Origin: an uncultured bacterium
GTDB taxonomy: Bacteria; Bacillota; Clostridia; Lachnospirales; Lachnospiraceae
DNA: 5,255 nt
Assembly (NCBI GenBank): GCA_905214365.1
Contig: CAJMMH010000207.1
Span: forward strand, 1-5,255
Reading direction: 5' to 3'
In this document: positions 4,345 through 5,255 of the stretch, piece after piece
How the letters are laid out: each line of letters starts with the position of its first letter
Position numbering within the stretch: the first letter of the stretch is position 1
Made by a program: the position numbers and the translations under genes
Notes under the pieces: generated by a model
The model's input: only the letters and a program-made list of their open reading frames with translations
What the model was told of the DNA's origin: nothing
The model's database searches: none

Positions 4345-5255
4345 TTAGTTCTCGATCAGCTTGCTCTTATCCTTCCAGCTCATCAGTCCGCGAAGTTCCT
4401 CGCCGACCTTCTCAAGCTGATGATCAGCAGCCATCTTTCTCATAGCCATGAAGTGCGGGCAGCCAACCTGGTTCTCAAGCAGCCATTCCTTTGCGAATGC
4501 TCCGGACTGGATGTCTTTCAGAACCTGACGCATTGCGTTCTTAGTATCCTCAGTGATGATCTTCGGACCAGTAATGTAATCGCCATACTCAGCAGTGTTG
4601 GAGATGGAATATCTCATGCCGCTAAAACCGGACTCATAGATCAGGTCTACGATCAGCTTCATCTCGTGGATGCACTCGAAGTAAGCGGACTCCGGCTCGT
4701 AACCAGCCTCAACCAGTACCTCAAAACCAGTCTTCATCAGCGCGCATACACCGCCGCAAAGAACTGCCTGCTCACCGAACAGGTCGGTCTCGGTTTCCTG
4801 ACGGAAGGTGGTCTCAAGAACACCAGCTCTTGCGCCGCCGATTGCCAGAGCGTAAGCCAGACCCAGATCATGAGCCTTTCCGGTAGCATTCTGGTGAACA
4901 GCGATCAGACACGGAACACCCTTGCCTTCCTGATAGGTAGAACGAACGGTGTGGCCCGGTCCCTTCGGAGCGATCATAACAACATCAACATCCTTCGGCG
5001 GTACGATCTGGCCGAAGTGAATTGCAAAGCCGTGAGCAAACATCAGCATCATACCCGGACGCAGGTTCGGAGCAACGCTCTCTTTGTACATAGCAGCCTG
5101 CTTCTCGTCGTTGATCAGAATCATAACGATATCAGCTCTCTTGGTAGCCTCTGCAGCGGTATAAAACTCAAATCCTTCCTTCTCAGCCTTTGCCCAGGAC
5201 TGAGAGCCCATGTACAGACCGATGATTACATGGAATCCGGAATCCTTGATATTCT
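4345..5255 (-). CDS. ilvC: Ketol-acid reductoisomerase, class I (5' end missing)
   Basis: The enzyme isomerises and reduces 2-acetolactate (or 2-aceto-2-hydroxybutyrate) to the dihydroxy acid in valine, leucine and isoleucine synthesis, using Mg2+ and NAD(P)H. The frame is open through the right edge, adding 14 codons (NIKDSGFHVIIGLY) before the Met at 5211, so that Met is internal. About 33 residues, including the first Rossmann glycine loop, lie outside. Counting from the Met at 5211, catalytic and metal residues fall at the class I spacing: H60 (AHGF), K82 (APKGPG), D143 and E147 (TDLFGEQ), E179 and E183 (FECIHEMK), S204 (SISNTAEYGD). The total of about 335 residues fits the short class I form, not the duplicated E. 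coli form. The cofactor loop GLYMGSQSW keeps two serines but has no Arg or Lys. It precedes the clpX-like operon in the same direction, 458 nt away and with a promoter between, so it is probably a separate transcription unit. Confidence 0.97.
   Translation of the reverse strand, partial: NIKDSGFHVIIGLYMGSQSWAKAEKEGFEFYTAAEATKRADIVMILINDEKQAAMYKESVAPNLRPGMMLMFAHGFAIHFGQIVPPKDVDVVMIAPKGPGHTVRSTYQEGKGVPCLIAVHQNATGKAHDLGLAYALAIGGARAGVLETTFRQETETDLFGEQAVLCGGVCALMKTGFEVLVEAGYEPESAYFECIHEMKLIVDLIYESGFSGMRYSISNTAEYGDYITGPKIITEDTKNAMRQVLKDIQSGAFAKEWLLENQVGCPHFMAMRKMAADHQLEKVGEELRGLMSWKDKSKLIEN

Noticed and set aside
4345..5211. ilvC starting at the Met at 5211
   Set aside because: The frame is open to the window edge and the 14 upstream codons match the family (NIKDSGFHVIIGL), so this Met is internal.

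Overview
All recognisable genes in this window lie on the minus strand and read right to left. The genes are a class I ketol-acid reductoisomerase, a ClpX-type AAA+ unfoldase of divergent sequence, and a two-component Ktr-type potassium uptake system. Strong GGAGG-type ribosome binding sites, intermediate GC content, TrkH/KtrB followed by TrkA/KtrA, and a short class I IlvC suggest an anaerobic Firmicute (Clostridia, possibly Lachnospiraceae). That placement is inference; no species-level marker is present.

Layout from the right edge leftwards. 5255-4345: ilvC, lacking its first roughly 33 codons beyond the window edge. 4344-4144: no gene, but several GC-rich hairpins after the ilvC stop, one of which may be a weak terminator. 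4143-4115: a good sigma-A-type promoter with an extended -10. 4070-3918: a 153-nt stretch that I could fold by eye into one long rod-like hairpin of about 60 base pairs, in the presumed 5' leader of the next gene. 3919-3887: a 14-bp palindrome and a ribosome binding site. 3886-2477: clpX-like gene. 2380-1034: ktrB. 962-306: ktrA. 290-243: a clear intrinsic terminator. 242-28: AT-rich spacer with three tandem 12-bp repeats. 27-1: the first nine codons of a further minus-strand gene that runs off the left edge.

The clpX-like gene, ktrB and ktrA probably form one transcript. The gaps are 96 and 71 nt, neither holds an intrinsic terminator, there is one good promoter upstream and one terminator at the end. 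KtrB is the membrane K+ pore and KtrA the cytosolic nucleotide-binding gating ring, so together they make a complete K+ uptake system. Why an unfoldase precedes them is not known from sequence. The unfoldase keeps the ATPase, pore and ClpP-docking motifs but has lost the RKH substrate loop and carries an enlarged N-terminal region, so it looks like a second, specialised ClpX with a restricted client set.

The most unusual object is the 3918-4070 leader. It matches no riboswitch or T-box consensus that I can recall, has mostly small internal loops including a tandem A.G/G.A, and contains repeated hexamers that permit an alternative fold. It could be an undescribed cis-regulatory RNA for the unfoldase and K+ uptake operon.
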